Shown: positions 8,582-16,587 of the stretch, piece after piece
Position numbering within the stretch: position 1 is the first letter of the stretch
How the letters are laid out: each line of letters starts with the position of its first letter
Source of the DNA: an uncultured Dehalococcoidia bacterium
GTDB lineage: Bacteria; Chloroflexota; Dehalococcoidia; Lucifugimonadales; UBA3495
Reading direction: 5' to 3'
DNA: 64,000 bases
NCBI GenBank assembly: GCA_958296445.1
Contig: OY282565.1
Coordinates: 1,219,936-1,283,935 of the forward strand
Position numbers and translations under genes: made by a program
The notes under the pieces: generated by a model
Seen by the model: only the letters and a program-made list of their open reading frames with translations
Database searches by the model: none
What the model was told of the DNA's origin: nothing

Positions 8582-8628
8582 GTAACCGTTACGCTGCTGT
8601 GTAACCGTTACGCTATGGTAGCATTATA
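8582..8628 (-). promoter_or_regulatory. Promoter -10 box and paired operator-like sites for the alpha/beta hydrolase
   Basis: On the minus strand a perfect TATAAT (8628-8623) is followed by two direct copies of AGCGTAACGGTTAC (8614-8601 and 8595-8582), spaced 19 bp apart. Each core GTAACGGTTAC is itself an inverted repeat around one base. Their position between the -10 box and the start codon is where a repressor would block transcription. No -35 match is evident. Confidence 0.6.
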
Positions 8629-8679
8629 CCGCGCCCCGCGCATTCCCTGATTTCCGCCCACCCCCTTTCGGAGTGAAGC

Positions 8680-9942
8680 ATGGCCGCCCCCGACTACTAC
8701 AACCTCCTAGGCATTGCCCGCAACGCCAGCGAAGAGGAAATACGCCGCGCTTTCCGCCGCAAGGCGATGGAGTACCACCCCGACCGCAACAAAAACCCCA
8801 ACGCCGAGGAAAAATTCAAGGAAATCAACCAAGCCTACCAAGTCCTTTCCGACTCTGAGAAGCGCTCAAACTACGACCGGGAGCGCCCCCCCGCCAACCC
8901 CGCCCGCCCCCCCGGAAACGCCGCCGCCAACGACCGCGAACCCCCCTACGGCAACGCAAGAGAATCGGGAACCCGTCGAAACTTCCGCGGCAGGTCTCAA
9001 GAACGCCAAAGCCGCCGGACAGAAAACCCCACCGGCAACCGCGCCGGATTCGAGCATCCCTTCGGCAACCCCCGCCACGACGCCAAACAAACAACCCGCC
9101 AAGAACAGGAACGCCAATCCCGCCAAGAGCAAGAGGAATCGGAACGCCAATCCCGCCGCGCCCAAGAAGACCACGACCGCCAAACCCGCCTAGATCAGGA
9201 AGAACAGGAACGCCAAACAAGGCGCATCCAAGAAGAGCAGGAACGCCAAGAACGCCGAACCTTCGAGGAACAAGAGCGCGAAGAGCGCCTAAGCCAAGAA
9301 GTCCAAAAGCTATGGGCAAACTACGAATCCGAGCGTAAATCCCGCCGAGCCCAAGAAGACCACGCCCGCCAATCCCGCCTAAAGCAGGAAGAACAGGAAC
9401 GCCAATCCCGCCGCGCCGAGGAAAACCGCGACCGCCAAACCCGCCTAGAGCAAGAGGAACAGGAACGCCAAGCTCGCCGCGCCGAGGAAAACCGCGACCG
9501 CCAAACCCGCCTAGAGCAGGAAGAACAGGAACGCCAAGCCCGCCGCGCCGCGGAAGACCGCGACCGCCAAGCCCGCCTAAAGCAGGAAAAACAAGAGCGC
9601 CAAACCCGCCTAGAGCAAGAGGAATTGGAACGCCAAGCCCACCGCGCCGAAGAAGACCGCCAACGGCAAGCCCGCCAAGAGCAGGAAGAACAGGAACGCC
9701 AAGCCCGCAACGCCGAGGAAGACTGCCAGCGTCAAGAGCGCCTGAAACAGGAAGAACAAGAGCGCCGGGCCCGCCGGGCCCAAGAAGAACAGGAACGCTG
9801 GACACGCTTAACCGAAGAAGACCGCCTACGCCAAGAGCGGGAAATACGGCAACGCCGGGCCGCCTTAACCACGACTGAATCCCGCCCCCTCTCCAACCGC
9901 ATCCGCTCCCGCCTCCGCAAAGTATTCGGCATTATGCGATAA
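8680..9942 (+). CDS. J-domain protein with long 11-residue charged repeats
   Basis: A 420-residue protein. Residues 1-70 are a complete J domain with the HPD tripeptide ([19 protein letters not shown]), able to stimulate Hsp70 ATPase. Residues about 125-395 are almost only Arg, Glu, Gln and Ala, in an 11-residue rhythm ([22 protein letters not shown]) forming 22-residue doublets. This predicts one very long charged helix or right-handed coiled coil. The last 20 residues ([16 protein letters not shown]) are basic and amphipathic, possibly binding nucleic acid or membrane. There is no G/F-rich region or zinc finger. The ATG at 8680 has GGAG six bases ahead. Partner and role are unknown; another DnaJ lies at 49.5 kb. 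Confidence 0.85.
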   Translation: MAAPDYYNLLGIARNASEEEIRRAFRRKAMEYHPDRNKNPNAEEKFKEINQAYQVLSDSEKRSNYDRERPPANPARPPGNAAANDREPPYGNARESGTRRNFRGRSQERQSRRTENPTGNRAGFEHPFGNPRHDAKQTTRQEQERQSRQEQEESERQSRRAQEDHDRQTRLDQEEQERQTRRIQEEQERQERRTFEEQEREERLSQEVQKLWANYESERKSRRAQEDHARQSRLKQEEQERQSRRAEENRDRQTRLEQEEQERQARRAEENRDRQTRLEQEEQERQARRAAEDRDRQARLKQEKQERQTRLEQEELERQAHRAEEDRQRQARQEQEEQERQARNAEEDCQRQERLKQEEQERRARRAQEEQERWTRLTEEDRLRQEREIRQRRAALTTTESRPLSNRIRSRLRKVFGIMR

Positions 9943-11181
9943 TGAGCCACCCCCCAAGAAAACCGCCCAATCCCCACCCCCGCTTGTAATTCTAGTTGCC
10001 TGCAATTCTAGCCGCCTGTCATTCTGGCAACCTGTCATTCTGGCCGCCTGTCATTCTGAGCAAAGCGAAGAATCCCGCCTTGGGCGTCCAGACCCTCCGC
10101 TTCGCTCAAGGTGGCAAAGGAAATTTCGCAATCAGCCCGATACTGCCAACAGTCCCCCCGCTACTACCTCTCCGGGCAACCGCCATTCCCGCGAAAGCGG
10201 GAATCCAGAGCATCCCGCCCAAGCCAATTCCCCAAAGGCAAGGCCGTATGAATTCCCGCCTTCACCGGAATGACCGCGGAGCGCAGGACAACGATTATGA
10301 TACTGGTCGCGGTGCAACCCGCTACCACCCCCGCGCTCAACCGCCATTCCCGCGAAAGCGGGAATCCAGAGCATCCCGCCCCAAGCCAATTCCCCAAAGG
10401 CAAGGCCGTATGCATTCCCGCGAAGGCGGGAATGCCAGCGGAGCGCAAGGAAACGGTTATGCTACTGCCAGCAATCAACCCGCTACCACCCCCGCGCTCA
10501 ACCGCCATTCCCGCGAAAGCGGGAATCCAGAGCATCCCGCCCCAAACCAACCTTCCAAAAGCAAGGCCGTATAGATTCCCACCTTCCCGAGGAATGCCAG
10601 CGGAGCGCAAGGAAACGGTTATGCTACTGCCAGCAGTCCCCCCGCTACCATCCCCGCGCTCAACCGTCATTCCCGCGAAAGCGGGAATCCAGACCACCCC
10701 GCCCCAAGCCAATTCCCCAAAGGCAAGGCCGCATAGATTCCCGCCTTCGCGATAATGACGGCGTAGCTCGTGGAAACGGTTATGCTACTGCCAGCAGTCC
10801 CCCCGCTACCGCCCCCGCGCTCAACCGTCATTCCCGCGAAAGCGGGAATCCAGACCACCCCGTCCCAAGCCAATTCTCCAAAAGCAAGGCCGTATAGATT
10901 CCCGCCTTAGCGGGAATGCCAGCGGAGCGCAAAAACGGTTATGACACTGCGGGGCATCCCCCCGAAAAAATCTCGCCCCCGCCATTCTGATGACACTTCC
11001 CCCTTGCCAACCCTGAACACACCCCCCTAACATAATACCTGTAAACCCCAAACAACCGGCCAGCCCGCAAACCGCCCCCAACCCGGCCGCCAACCCAAAA
11101 TGGTGCCAAATGGTGCTAAATGGCGCCGAAACAAAAAAATTCCCAACCCCGGAGCGAAAAGAAATCTCCCCATCCCCCCGG
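9943..11181. other. Gene-free stretch dominated by repeats
   Basis: It holds a GTCATTCTGAGCAAAGCGAA element near 10050 and the 161-bp array described separately. From about 10960 to 11181 nothing is recognised before the otsA promoter. Confidence 0.7.
10146..10950. repeat. Tandem array, five copies of about 161 bp
   Basis: Five units follow each other with a period of 161-162 bp; the shared CGCTCAACCG step falls at about 10334, 10495, 10657 and 10818. Each unit contains two inward-facing palindromes of the TTCCCGCGAAAGCGGGAA type, an AAGCCAATTCCCCAAAGGCA block and a GGAAACGGTTATGCTACTGC block. There is no coding signal. Confidence 0.9.
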
Positions 11182-11182
11182 T

Positions 11183-11211
11183 TTGACCTTTACCCGTCCG
11201 TATGCCAGAAT
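11183..11211 (+). promoter_or_regulatory. Promoter of otsA
   Basis: A TTGACC -35 box (11183-11188), a 17-bp spacer and a CAGAAT -10 box (11206-11211) would start transcription near 11218. This favours the GTG at 11265 as the otsA start, since the upstream ATG at 11202 lies within the promoter. Confidence 0.55.
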
Positions 11212-11264
11212 CAAGCTGCCTAGGAGCGACGGCGGAACACCGCAAGGGCCGCAGAGGGAGCAAC

Positions 11265-12773
11265 GTGCGAGAACCCATCTGGAGCAGAGACCGCCTGCGC
11301 CGTCTGGTCAACCGGGAGATCGGCGACTACCGCATTATTGTCGTTTCCAACCGCCAGCCCTACGTCCACGAGCTGGTTGACGGCGACCTGCGCGTCACCA
11401 CCCCGGCCGGCGGCGTCACCACCGCCATTGACCCCCTCATGCAGGAATGCGCCGGCACCTGGATCGCCCACGGCGGCGGCGCCGGCGACTACCTGGCCGT
11501 AGACGACAAAAACCGGGTCATGGTTCCCCCCGACGACCCCTCATACACCCTCCGCCTCCTCTGGCTGACCGACGAGCAGCAACAGGGCTACTACTACGGC
11601 GTTTCCAACGAGGGGCTTTGGCCCCTTTGCCACAACGCCTTTATCGAACCCACCTTCGAGCAGTCCGACTGGGAAACCTACGTCGCAGTCAACCGCGCCT
11701 TTGCCCGCCAAGTCACCGAGGAAATCGCCGGCCGCCCCGCCGCCGTTTTCATTCAGGATTACCACCTAGCCCTGCTGCCCCGTTTCCTCCGCGACTCCGA
11801 CCCCGACGTCATTACCGCCCAGTTCTGGCACATCCCTTGGCCCAACTACGAAATTTTCCGCATCTGCCCCTGGCAGGACGAACTGCTGGACGGATTGCTC
11901 GGCAACGATATGCTCGGCTTTCACCTCGGCGACCATTGCGACAACTTTATGGAAGCCGCCTCCCGCATCCTCGGCGCCCGCGTCAACCAAGAATACAGCC
12001 TAGTCTACCACCGCGACGACTCCACCCTAGTTCGCCCCGTTCCCATCAGCGTAGACTTCCACCAACTGGAAACCGAAGCCCAAACCCCCGAAGTAGCCAG
12101 CGAAATGGAGCGGCTCACCGCCGAATGGGGCCTCCAGGACCGCATAGTCGGCTTGGGCATTGACCGCATTGACTACACCAAAGGCATCCCCCACCGCATC
12201 CGCGCCATCGGCCGTTTCTTGGAGCGCAACCCGCAATACATCGGCAAAATAGTCTTTATCCAGGCCGGCGTCATGAGCCGCACCAACATCATCGCCTATC
12301 AGCAACTATCCGACCAGATTGAACGCCTGCTCGACGACGTAAACAGCCGCTTCGCCACCGACAACTGGCAGCCCATAATGTATATGCCCACCGACCTGCC
12401 CCATTTGACGCTCATGGCCCTGCGCCGCCTAGCCCGCTTCTGCGTAGTAAGCTCGCTCCACGACGGAATGAATCTGGTCGCCAAGGAATACGTCGCCAGC
12501 CGGTTCGACCACGACGGCGTCCTCATCCTAAGCCCCTTCACCGGCGCCGCCCTAGAGCTAACCGACGCCCTAATCGCCAACCCCTACGACATAGAGCGCT
12601 TCGCCGGAGCCATCCTCCAGGCCGTAGAAATGCCCCGCCGCGAGCGGCAAGTCCGAATGGCGAATATGCGTGCCGTAGTCCAAGAAAACAACATCTACAA
12701 ATGGGCCGCCCGCTCCCTAGTAGATATGATGCAAGTAGGCCGCCGCGCCCGCCGCCCCATCCGAAGCACCTAA
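11265..12773 (+). CDS. otsA: Alpha,alpha-trehalose-phosphate synthase (UDP-forming type, GT20)
   Basis: Makes trehalose-6-phosphate from a nucleotide-glucose and glucose-6-phosphate. Family blocks: VSNRQPY at the N-terminus, PAGGVTTAIDPLM, the acceptor site FIQDYHLALLPRFLR, FWHIPWPNYEIFR, the phosphate-binding GIDRIDYTKGIPHR, and the donor-site DGMNLVAKEYVASR. At about 502 residues from this start the length is normal for a single-domain synthase. The GTG at 11265 is preceded by AGGGAG at the right distance; an ATG at 11202 would add 21 residues but overlaps the promoter. otsB follows after a repeat-filled gap on the same strand, giving the two-step OtsA/OtsB trehalose route, usually tied to osmotic or desiccation stress. 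Confidence 0.95.
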   Translation: MREPIWSRDRLRRLVNREIGDYRIIVVSNRQPYVHELVDGDLRVTTPAGGVTTAIDPLMQECAGTWIAHGGGAGDYLAVDDKNRVMVPPDDPSYTLRLLWLTDEQQQGYYYGVSNEGLWPLCHNAFIEPTFEQSDWETYVAVNRAFARQVTEEIAGRPAAVFIQDYHLALLPRFLRDSDPDVITAQFWHIPWPNYEIFRICPWQDELLDGLLGNDMLGFHLGDHCDNFMEAASRILGARVNQEYSLVYHRDDSTLVRPVPISVDFHQLETEAQTPEVASEMERLTAEWGLQDRIVGLGIDRIDYTKGIPHRIRAIGRFLERNPQYIGKIVFIQAGVMSRTNIIAYQQLSDQIERLLDDVNSRFATDNWQPIMYMPTDLPHLTLMALRRLARFCVVSSLHDGMNLVAKEYVASRFDHDGVLILSPFTGAALELTDALIANPYDIERFAGAILQAVEMPRRERQVRMANMRAVVQENNIYKWAARSLVDMMQVGRRARRPIRST

Positions 12774-13091
12774 CCCGCCCAATAATTCCCCTAATGTTTC
12801 GTAATTCCAGCCAACCCCATCATCCCCGCGAACCCGGCCATCCCCGCAAACCCCGTCATTCCCGCGAAAGCGGGAATCCAGCCGTCTCGCCAAAAGTCAA
12901 CTTTGTCATTCCAGCGAACCCGGCCATTCCAACGAACCCCATCACCCCCGCGAACCCGGCCATCCCCGCGAACCCCGTCATTCCCGCGAAAGCGGGAATC
13001 CAGCCGTCTCGCCAAAAGTCAACTTTCCCGATACCGCCAGTCTATGCATCACCGCTTTTGCGGAAATGATGGGCGGAAAGCGCAATCTGAA
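12774..13091. repeat. Repeat-filled gap between otsA and otsB
   Basis: Two copies of a 122-bp unit, each with the palindrome TTCCCGCGAAAGCGGGAA plus GCCGTCTCGCCAAAAGTCAA, begin near 12855 and 12977. The open frame extending upstream of otsB through this stretch is repeat translation, not protein. Confidence 0.8.
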
Positions 13092-13910
13092 ATGCCCCAC
13101 CTGCTAAACATCTGGCCGTCAATCACCGCCCGCCTCCTGAAAAAACCGGAGAACGGGCGCATCCTAGCGCTCTTCGACTACGACGGCACCCTAACCCCCA
13201 TAGCGGCCCGCCCCGAGGACGCCCTACTCCCCCCCGAAACGCAACAGCAACTGACCGCCCTAGCGGCCCACCCCCGCTGCATCGTCGGCATTGTAAGCGG
13301 CCGCAGCCTAGCCGACCTTACCGCCCTAGCCGACATCCCCAACCTGATCTACGCCGGCAACCACGGAATGGAAATTCGCGGCCCCGGCCTGAATTTCACC
13401 CACCCCGACGCCATAACCGCCCGCGCCGCCCTAGAGCGGACGCAATCAACCCTAGCCGCCGCCCTGTCCCACATCCCCGGCATCATCATCGAAGACAAGG
13501 GCCTAACCCTAACCGTCCACTACCGCGCCCCCGTCAACGCCGCCCCCGACAACCAACGCCAAGCCCTAACCCGCGAAGTAGACGCCGCCGTAACATCCGC
13601 CGCCGCCCATTACGTCGAAACCGGCCAACTCCGCCTAACCCGCGGCAAAATGGTGCTGGAAGTGCGCCCCGCCATCCCCTGGGACAAAGGCAAGGCCATC
13701 GAAAAAATCCGCGAAAACTACAACGACCGCCCCATCCCCCTATATTTCGGCGACGACCGCACCGACGAAGACGGCTTCCGCGCCGTACAGCAAATGGGCG
13801 GCCTAGCAGTATTCGTAGGCCCACCCCGTCAAAGCACCACAGCCCTACACCAGCTAGAATCCCCCAAAGAAGTATCCCAAACCCTGCGCCTGCTACTAGA
13901 GGAACTCTAA
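13092..13910 (+). CDS. otsB: Trehalose-6-phosphate phosphatase
   Basis: A 272-residue HAD-superfamily phosphatase that removes the phosphate from trehalose-6-phosphate. Motif I is FDYDGTLTP near residue 32 (nucleophile Asp and acid/base Asp). GIVSGRSLADL holds motif II, GNHGMEIRG is the family-typical cap-contact loop, and the Mg2+-binding motif IV is FGDDRTDEDGF near 220. The ATG at 13092 is chosen because the frame upstream of it is only translated repeat sequence. It pairs with otsA. Length and all motifs are typical. Confidence 0.94.
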   Translation: MPHLLNIWPSITARLLKKPENGRILALFDYDGTLTPIAARPEDALLPPETQQQLTALAAHPRCIVGIVSGRSLADLTALADIPNLIYAGNHGMEIRGPGLNFTHPDAITARAALERTQSTLAAALSHIPGIIIEDKGLTLTVHYRAPVNAAPDNQRQALTREVDAAVTSAAAHYVETGQLRLTRGKMVLEVRPAIPWDKGKAIEKIRENYNDRPIPLYFGDDRTDEDGFRAVQQMGGLAVFVGPPRQSTTALHQLESPKEVSQTLRLLLEEL

Positions 13911-13943
13911 CGCCACAGACCCCTTTCAATACCAGGCATAGCC

Positions 13944-14030
13944 GTCTGAATCAGGATTTTCAGGATTAAAGGATTCGCTGGATAGGCGAAATCCTGAAAA
14001 TCCTCTAATCCGGTAAATCCTGATTCAGAC
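13944..14030. repeat. 87-bp palindromic element (GTCTGAATCAGGATT family)
   Basis: Terminal inverted arms GTCTGAATCAGGATT and AATCCTGATTCAGAC enclose further mirrored AATCCTGAAAATCC-type segments. A sibling lies at 32147-32231, and half-elements occur near 14068, 32281, 42007, 42205, 42403, 42555 and 51313. No coding capacity. Confidence 0.85.
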
Positions 14031-14102
14031 AATTCCATCCATCCATCCAAACCCCCTAAACCCGAAAACCCTGATTCAGACAAAAATGAGACGATAACCC
14101 CG

Positions 14103-14552
14103 TCAGCGGTCGCGCTCCATTTCCCCCACCTTGTCAATCCGCCGCTGGAACCGCGCCTCCGGCATATAATCCGCCCCCAAGAACGCCGCGATTACCTCTT
14201 TCGCCGTTTCGATGCCGATAACCCGCCCGCCCAGGCAGATAACGTTCATATTGTTATGCTCCACCCCCTGCCGCGCCGTGTACGTGTCATGGCACAGCCC
14301 CGCCCGAATCCCGGCGGCCTTATTGGCCGCGATGCTGGCCCCCACGCCGCTGCCGCAAACCATAACCCCCCGCTCCGCCCGGCCCTGGTTCACCCAGCGG
14401 GCCACTGCCGCCGCGAAGTCGGGAAAATCATCGCTGGGGTCAAGGGTATGCGCCCCAACGTCCACCACCTCATGCCCCGCCGACTCCAGCCAGGGCAAAA
14501 TCTGGGCCTTCAGGTCAAATCCGGCGTGGTCTGCGCCGATGGCGAGCTTCAT
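14103..14552 (-). CDS. rpiB: Ribose-5-phosphate isomerase B
   Basis: A 149-residue RpiB/LacAB-fold isomerase interconverting ribose-5-phosphate and ribulose-5-phosphate in the non-oxidative pentose phosphate pathway. GADHAG at residues 6-11 binds substrate, VCGSGVGASIAANK near residue 65 holds the catalytic Cys and anion hole, and HDTYTARQGVEHNNMNVICLG follows with the catalytic His and the conserved Asn residues. The length is typical. The ATG at 14552 has only a weak ribosome site. It is divergent from the HAD gene at 14.8 kb, with a perfect palindrome in between. Confidence 0.93.
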   Translation of the reverse strand: MKLAIGADHAGFDLKAQILPWLESAGHEVVDVGAHTLDPSDDFPDFAAAVARWVNQGRAERGVMVCGSGVGASIAANKAAGIRAGLCHDTYTARQGVEHNNMNVICLGGRVIGIETAKEVIAAFLGADYMPEARFQRRIDKVGEMERDR

Positions 14553-14638
14553 AGCGGCTGCTTTCCTGCGGTTTTGCGGTTCCGCCCCAAACGGCCTTTC
14601 CCCGCTGCGTCAAGAATACCGATATGCCGTCCCGCTGC

Positions 14639-14663
14639 CAATGCCTAGCAACGCTAGGCATTG
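14639..14663. promoter_or_regulatory. Perfect 11-bp-arm palindrome between divergent genes
   Basis: CAATGCCTAGC, a three-base AAC loop and its exact complement GCTAGGCATTG. There is no T-run after it, so it is a better candidate for a protein-binding site or leader structure than for a terminator. It lies 87 bp upstream of rpiB and 165 bp upstream of the HAD gene. Confidence 0.5.
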
Positions 14664-14827
14664 CCGGAAAATAAGGGCGGCAGAAACGGCGAACAGCCCG
14701 GCAAACCCCCGCAATTTCCCCAATACCGCCCGTCCGGGTTCGCATCGGAATCTATGCCGTGTTAGACTGGCCTATCTGCCGAAACAGTGCCGGGCGTTTT
14801 CCCGCGCCCCGGCCTGGCGGGCCCGTT

Positions 14828-15574
14828 ATGATAAAAGTAATCACCTTCGACTTCTACAACACCCTGGTAAAATTCTGGCCCCCCCTAGAGGAAATCCAGC
14901 AGGACGCCTGCCGGAAAATGGGCCTCGCCGTTTCCCGCGAAGCAATCCGCCGCGGCTACGCCAAGGCCGACATCCTGTTCAACCGGGCCAACGAGGAAGA
15001 GCCGCTGTCCCTGCGCTCCCCGGAGCGGCGGCTAGAGTTTTTCGCCGAATACGAAGGGCTGATCCTCGAAACCGCCGGCGTCCCCGTCACCCCGCTACTG
15101 GCCCGGCAAATATGGGGGCTGGCAATCGCCGTTCCCAAAGAATTTGCCCCCTTCGAGGACACCATCCCGGCCCTGGATGCCCTGCGGGAGCGCGGCTACC
15201 GCTTGGGCGTAATAACCAACTTGCGGGCCGATCTGGAACCCCTGATACGCCGCGCCGGGCTGGAAAGCATCCTAGAGTTCTCCGTCAACCCGCCCCAAGT
15301 CCCTTCCCCCGCCGGGGCAGCACCGGGGCAAGGCCGCGCCAGGGCCGAAAAGCCCCATCCCCCCATATTTCACGAAGCCCTACGCCGCGCCGCCGTAGCC
15401 CCGGATGAAGTCCTGCACGTAGGCGACCAAATCCGTTCCGACGTCGCCGGCGCCCGCGCTATGGGTATGCGGGCCGCCCTCCTCGACCGCGGCGGCTGGC
15501 ACGACCCGGTACAAGACTGCCCCAAAATCGCCACCCTAAACGAACTAATCGGGCTGCTCCAATCCGCCCCGTAG
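14828..15574 (+). CDS. HAD-superfamily hydrolase, unknown substrate
   Basis: A 248-residue HAD enzyme. Motif I is TFDFYNTLVKF, motif II is GVITNLRADL, motif III is the Lys of AEKPHPPIFHEALRRA, and motif IV is HVGDQIRSDVAGARAMG. The helical cap between motifs I and II makes it a subclass I phosphatase or dehalogenase-like enzyme; the substrate is open. Just before the motif III Lys is a Pro/Ala/Gly-rich insert of about 16 residues (SPAGAAPGQGRARA) read from a GC-rich hairpin-like sequence, which looks like repeat invasion. The ATG at 14828 is chosen because the HAD strand begins two residues later. Confidence 0.85.
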   Translation: MIKVITFDFYNTLVKFWPPLEEIQQDACRKMGLAVSREAIRRGYAKADILFNRANEEEPLSLRSPERRLEFFAEYEGLILETAGVPVTPLLARQIWGLAIAVPKEFAPFEDTIPALDALRERGYRLGVITNLRADLEPLIRRAGLESILEFSVNPPQVPSPAGAAPGQGRARAEKPHPPIFHEALRRAAVAPDEVLHVGDQIRSDVAGARAMGMRAALLDRGGWHDPVQDCPKIATLNELIGLLQSAP

Positions 15575-15617
15575 CCCCCGAAACAATCAAAGCAAATCAA
15601 CCTCCAGGAGCCAAGAA

Positions 15618-16268
15618 ATGACACAGCAAACCCACAACGGACAGCACGACCCGGTTCGGGTAATCGTCTGGTACGACTATATTTGACCGTGGTGCTACAT
15701 CGGCCTGGAGCGGGTCGACAAGCTGGCCCAAGAATTTGACCTCGCCGTTGAGGGCCGCGCCTACCTGTTGCGTCCCGACACCCCGCGGGAAGGCGCGGAA
15801 CGCCCGCCACGCCCCGGCGAAACCCCCGACGAACTTTCGGAACCCCTGCGCGGCCAAGCCCGCGAGTCGGGCCTGATTATGCGCCCGCCCCCCTACACCC
15901 CCAACACCCTGTACTCCCTCGAAGCCACCGAGTACGCCCAGCAGCACGGCAAATTTATGGAGTTCCACCACGCCGCCTATAAAGCATTCTGGGACGACCG
16001 CAAAGACATCGGGCAAATCGAAACCCTAGCCGACATCGCCAACAACGTAGGGCTGGACGGCGCCGATATGGCCCAAAACCTAGAGCAGGGCGCCCACTCC
16101 CAAACCGTCATAGCCCAATACCACCAAGCCCTCCAATACGGCATAAACGGCATCCCCACCTTCCTAGTAGGCGACCCATCCGCCAGCCCCAAACAAGCCC
16201 TAATGTTCACCGGCGCCCACCCCCTCCCAGTATTCAAGCAAGCAATGCAGCACTACCTAAACCAGTAA
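15618..16268 (+). CDS. DsbA-family FrnE-like oxidoreductase with in-frame TGA (probable selenoprotein)
   Basis: The frame starts at ATG 15618 (AGGAG seven bases upstream) and encodes 216 positions ending at 16268, with one TGA at 15684-15686. That codon falls exactly where the first Cys of the DsbA-type CPWC site is expected: residues read VIVWYDYI, then TGA, then PWCYIG. Downstream the FrnE/DsbA fold is intact, including the cis-Pro loop GINGIPTFLV near residue 175 and the final FTGAHPLPVFKQAM block. Such proteins exchange thiol/disulfide bonds in the cytoplasm. A short hairpin can be drawn after the TGA, as bacterial SECIS elements require, but I could not fold it. The alternatives are a single nonsense mutation or a sequencing error. 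No sel genes are in the window. Confidence 0.85.
15702..15728 (+). promoter_or_regulatory. Candidate SECIS hairpin after the in-frame TGA
   Basis: By hand, GGCC (15702-15705) pairs with GGCC (15725-15728) and AGC (15709-15711) with GCT (15722-15724), with a three-base bulge. The loop opens with GGG about 26 nt after the TGA, within the usual distance for bacterial SECIS loops. The pairing is short and has not been computed, so treat it as a suggestion. Confidence 0.3.
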
Positions 16269-16587
16269 CACCCCCCGCCTCGACAGCGCCCCGCCGAATG
16301 AATATCCCTCCCCCACCGGGGGAGGGTTAGGGTGGGGGCGTCCGCCCTAAAACCGGGTGCGCCGCCCTGAACCGGCAGCGCCCCGCCGAACATCCCCTCC
16401 CCCACCGGGGGAGGGTTAGGGTGGGGGCGTCGTCCTGAACCGGCCTCCACCACCCTAAACTGGCGACCATTCCCGCCCATCCTCGTCATTCCCGCGAAAG
16501 CGGGAACCACGGCAGCGCAGGATACAATCAAGACGGCAATCGTTGGAAAGCCGATTCGCGGAAATAAACCCATAAGGTGATCGCCCT
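16269..16587. repeat. Two GGGGGAGGGTTAGGGTGGGG elements between genes
   Basis: Two near-identical units (about 16302-16341 and 16384-16430) of the CCCTCCCCCACCGGGGGAGG hairpin plus TTAGGGTGGGGGCGTC family. A TTCCCGCGAAAGCGGGAA palindrome follows at about 16490. No gene. Confidence 0.8.

Noticed and set aside
8825-9805. Long minus-strand open frame opposite the J-domain protein
   Set aside because: It reflects the low complexity and GC-rich third positions of the real gene; the plus strand has the J domain and the ribosome site.
9996-10755. Open frames with repeated IPAKAGIQ or SRESGNP peptides
   Set aside because: Translation of the tandem palindromes; no ribosome site or family match.
10146-10950. 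Regular repeats that could be read as a CRISPR array
   Set aside because: The repeated unit is the whole 161 bp, including the stretches that would be spacers, and no cas genes are nearby.
12903-13091. N-terminal extension of OtsB
   Set aside because: The added residues (SFPRKRESS type) are translation of the TTCCCGCGAAAGCGGGAA repeat.
15684-15686. Treating the TGA as proof of a pseudogene
   Set aside because: It is the only lesion, falls exactly on the expected catalytic Cys codon, and the rest of the frame is intact; selenocysteine explains it better, though not yet proven.
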